This document shows, piece by piece, positions 20,796 to 22,004 of a DNA stretch of 22,004 nt. The stretch's first letter is position 1, and each line of letters begins with the position of its first letter. The translations under genes and the position numbers were made by a program. Below the pieces are notes generated by a model. It was not told the origin of the DNA and did not search any database. It saw only the letters and a list, made by a program, of their open reading frames with translations. Source of the DNA: Austwickia sp039812465 (GTDB lineage: Bacteria > Actinomycetota > Actinomycetes > Actinomycetales > Dermatophilaceae). The stretch covers positions 1 to 22,004 of the forward strand of contig JBDIAS010000038.1 of assembly GCA_039812465.1 (NCBI GenBank), given 5' to 3'.

Positions 20796-21644
20796 GTGGG
20801 GAAGGGACAGCGGGACCCGTGGTCGCGCAGCCTGGGGTGGCTCATCGCGATGGTGATGGCGCCCGGTTTGGTGCTGGGCGCCGGGGTCTGGACGGCCTCC
20901 CACGCGTTGAACATCGGTGTGGGCGCGGACAGGCCGCCGCCCTGCGAGCCGGTGACGGTGCAGGCCCCGCTCCAGAACACCTTCACGATCAACGTCCTCA
21001 ACGCGCGCGCCGAGAAGGGCGCCGCCGCGGCCGTGGCCAAGCAGCTCCCGCTGCGCGACCTGAAGACCGGGACGGTCGGGAACGACACCGAGCTGCGCAA
21101 GGTCGAAGGGGTCGGGGAGCTGCGGTTCGGCGCGGAGGGGCTCGACCAAGCCCTCGTCGTCCGCAAGCTCCTGGTGCCCGACGCCGCGCTGAAGCCCGAC
21201 TACCGGACCGGGACGTCGGTCGACCTGGTCCTCGGCGACGGCTTCCGGGAGCTGGCTCCGCCGGACGGGCCGCTGGTGCGCCGCACGGATGTCACGGTCA
21301 ACGTCTACAACACCACGTACTACGAGGGTCTCGGCAAGACCACTGCGGCCGGGTTGGTGGGCTTCGGGTTCGTGAAGGGTGAGGTGGGCTTCGACCCGCA
21401 GAACTCCTGGATCACCGAGGTCGCTGCGGTGCGGCACGGGCCGGACGGGGAAATGGGCGCGAAGCTCGTGCAGGAGGCTGTGCCCGGTTCGACGCTGCAG
21501 CTCGACCCGGGAAAGAAGGGTACGAAGGTCGACCTGCTCATCGGCATGAAGTGGGCCGGTCTGGCCGCGGCCGACCAGCTCACGCCCCAGGAGCCGAAGA
21601 AGCCGCTGGCGCCCCTCGACGTCGAGCGGCCCTGCCTGAAGTGA
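20796..21644 (+). CDS. Membrane-anchored protein with two LytR_C domains
   Basis: This 282-residue protein has a short cytoplasmic start, one transmembrane helix (about 14-35, SLGWLIAMVMAPGLVLGAGV) and an extracytoplasmic part with two LytR_C-like domains. The first runs about 62-150 (FTINVLNARAEKGAAAAVAK ... VDLVLGDGF) and the second about 165-250 (DVTVNVYNTTYYEGLGKTTA ... KVDLLIGMK). LytR_C domains often follow LytR-CpsA-Psr cell-wall ligase domains, but here no catalytic LCP domain is present. It may bind envelope glycopolymer or partner with an LCP enzyme; that is inference. The GTG is preceded by GGGAGG at 5 nt. Homologous small LytR_C proteins are common in Actinobacteria. The reading frame is intact and the next gene lies outside the window. 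Confidence 0.83.
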   Translation: MGKGQRDPWSRSLGWLIAMVMAPGLVLGAGVWTASHALNIGVGADRPPPCEPVTVQAPLQNTFTINVLNARAEKGAAAAVAKQLPLRDLKTGTVGNDTELRKVEGVGELRFGAEGLDQALVVRKLLVPDAALKPDYRTGTSVDLVLGDGFRELAPPDGPLVRRTDVTVNVYNTTYYEGLGKTTAAGLVGFGFVKGEVGFDPQNSWITEVAAVRHGPDGEMGAKLVQEAVPGSTLQLDPGKKGTKVDLLIGMKWAGLAAADQLTPQEPKKPLAPLDVERPCLK

Positions 21645-21733
21645 CCTGAGCGCGAAGACCCAGCCGACGGGATCTGGTGTGTGATCGACCGTGGAAGGCA
21701 GTCGCCCCCAGCCCGGGGGTATGAGCGGTTGAC

Positions 21734-21751
21734 TCCCTCGCGCAAGAGGGA
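21734..21751 (+). terminator. Candidate terminator hairpin after the LytR_C gene
   Basis: TCCCTC-GCGCAA-GAGGGA is a perfect 6-bp stem with a 6-nt loop, 90 bp after the stop. A second dyad, CCCCC/GGGGG (21705-21709 with 21715-21719), lies just upstream. Neither has a T tract, so any terminator is weak or of the actinobacterial T-less type. Confidence 0.35.
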
Positions 21752-21851
21752 ATCTGGGCCACCGCCTGATGAGAGCTTGATAGTCGATAGCTTCCGACGA
21801 TCCACCCGTGCGGGTGGGGGCTTCTGGGGGTAGGGGTCGCCGCAGGTACGC

Positions 21852-21946
21852 CGACGCTGGTTCGCCGAAACGACGCTGTTCCGTCGGGCCGGCGCTGGCC
21901 CGTCGGGCCGAGGCTGGCCCGTCGGGCCGAGGCTGGTCCGTCGGGA
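21852..21946 (+). repeat. Five 19-bp tandem units
   Basis: Units begin at 21852, 21871, 21890, 21909 and 21928, with a consensus of CGAGGCTGGCCCGTCGGGC. The middle units are most alike and the outer ones decay. The array ends 10 bp before the Crp-type palindrome. Confidence 0.82.
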
Positions 21947-21956
21947 CGACAACGAA

Positions 21957-21972
21957 AGTGATGTAGATCACA
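21957..21972. promoter_or_regulatory. Crp/GlxR-type palindromic site
   Basis: AGTGA-TGTAGA-TCACA matches the Crp-family consensus TGTGA-N6-TCACA at nine of ten fixed positions. Actinobacterial Crp/GlxR proteins use this consensus. It would serve a gene starting beyond 22004. Confidence 0.6.
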
Positions 21973-22004
21973 TCGGTCGGCAGCGGTGAATCGCTGCGGA
22001 TTCG

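Larger units (their letters stand above)
21645..22004. other. Non-coding end of window
   Basis: No supported gene is present. In order it holds two hairpins (21705-21719 and 21734-21751), a five-unit tandem array (21852-21946) and a Crp-type palindrome (21957-21972). It is probably the terminator region of the LytR_C gene followed by the promoter region of a gene beyond the edge. Confidence 0.55.

Noticed and set aside
21729..21755. MerR-type promoter (TTGACT followed by a dyad)
   Set aside because: The dyad is there, but no -10 hexamer follows at the required 19-20 bp and no MerR gene is in view. I list it only as a hairpin.
21852..21946. CRISPR array
   Set aside because: Units are 19 bp, directly adjacent and without spacers, and no cas gene is present.
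20739..21971. 410-codon minus-strand gene opposite the LytR_C gene
   Set aside because: No family resemblance; its start is the translation of the 19-bp array. The plus strand has signal anchor, domains and ribosome-binding site.

Overview
The window is very GC-rich, has almost no space between genes, uses many GTG starts and GTGA/ATGA start-stop overlaps, and has several start codons placed 6-7 nt after a -10 hexamer (leaderless mRNAs). Together with the gene families (LytR_C envelope protein, Micrococcales-like type III PKS cluster, YhhN, TfoX-N) this points to an actinobacterium, probably of the Micrococcales. That placement is an inference, because no rRNA or marker gene is present.

Left part (1-4.4 kb): an Aer-type PAS protein, then a four-gene type III polyketide synthase cluster: PKS, ICMT-type methyltransferase and FAD oxidoreductase on the minus strand, with a divergent UbiA prenyltransferase. 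It resembles phenolic-lipid/alkylquinone clusters such as srsABC. Three of the four genes are damaged as read: an in-frame TGA in the PKS, a 1-nt frameshift in the FAD gene, and a pair of compensating frameshifts in UbiA. Next comes a decayed alpha/beta-hydrolase end.

4.7-5.8 kb: a two-gene RHH antitoxin/toxin cassette lies between two copies of a repeat made of a conserved ~45-bp head followed by 19-bp tandem units. Then follow a VOC (PhnB-like) protein, an apparent N-terminal stub of an AHSA1/SRPBCC gene, and a TfoX-N protein.

7.1-18.7 kb: a nearly continuous phosphonate operon, phnD-phnC-phnE(E1E2 fusion)-gntR(phnF-like)-'phnG-phnH-phnI-phnJK fusion-phnL-phnM-(IMPase+GNAT fusion). It combines an ABC importer (PhnDCE) with the carbon-phosphorus lyase machinery (PhnGHIJKL, PhnM). 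Three fused proteins stand out: a double-domain permease, PhnJ joined to PhnK, and an inositol-monophosphatase-like domain joined to a PhnO-like acetyltransferase at the operon end, where phnP and phnN might be expected but are not seen. The gntR/phnG junction looks deleted, leaving only the last ~60 codons of phnG.

Right part (18.7-22 kb): a YhhN family membrane protein, a convergent ASCH-AlkD-type two-gene operon, and a LytR_C-domain envelope protein. The final 360 bp are non-coding and hold hairpins, a five-unit 19-bp tandem array, and a Crp/GlxR-type palindrome that probably serves a gene beyond the window edge.
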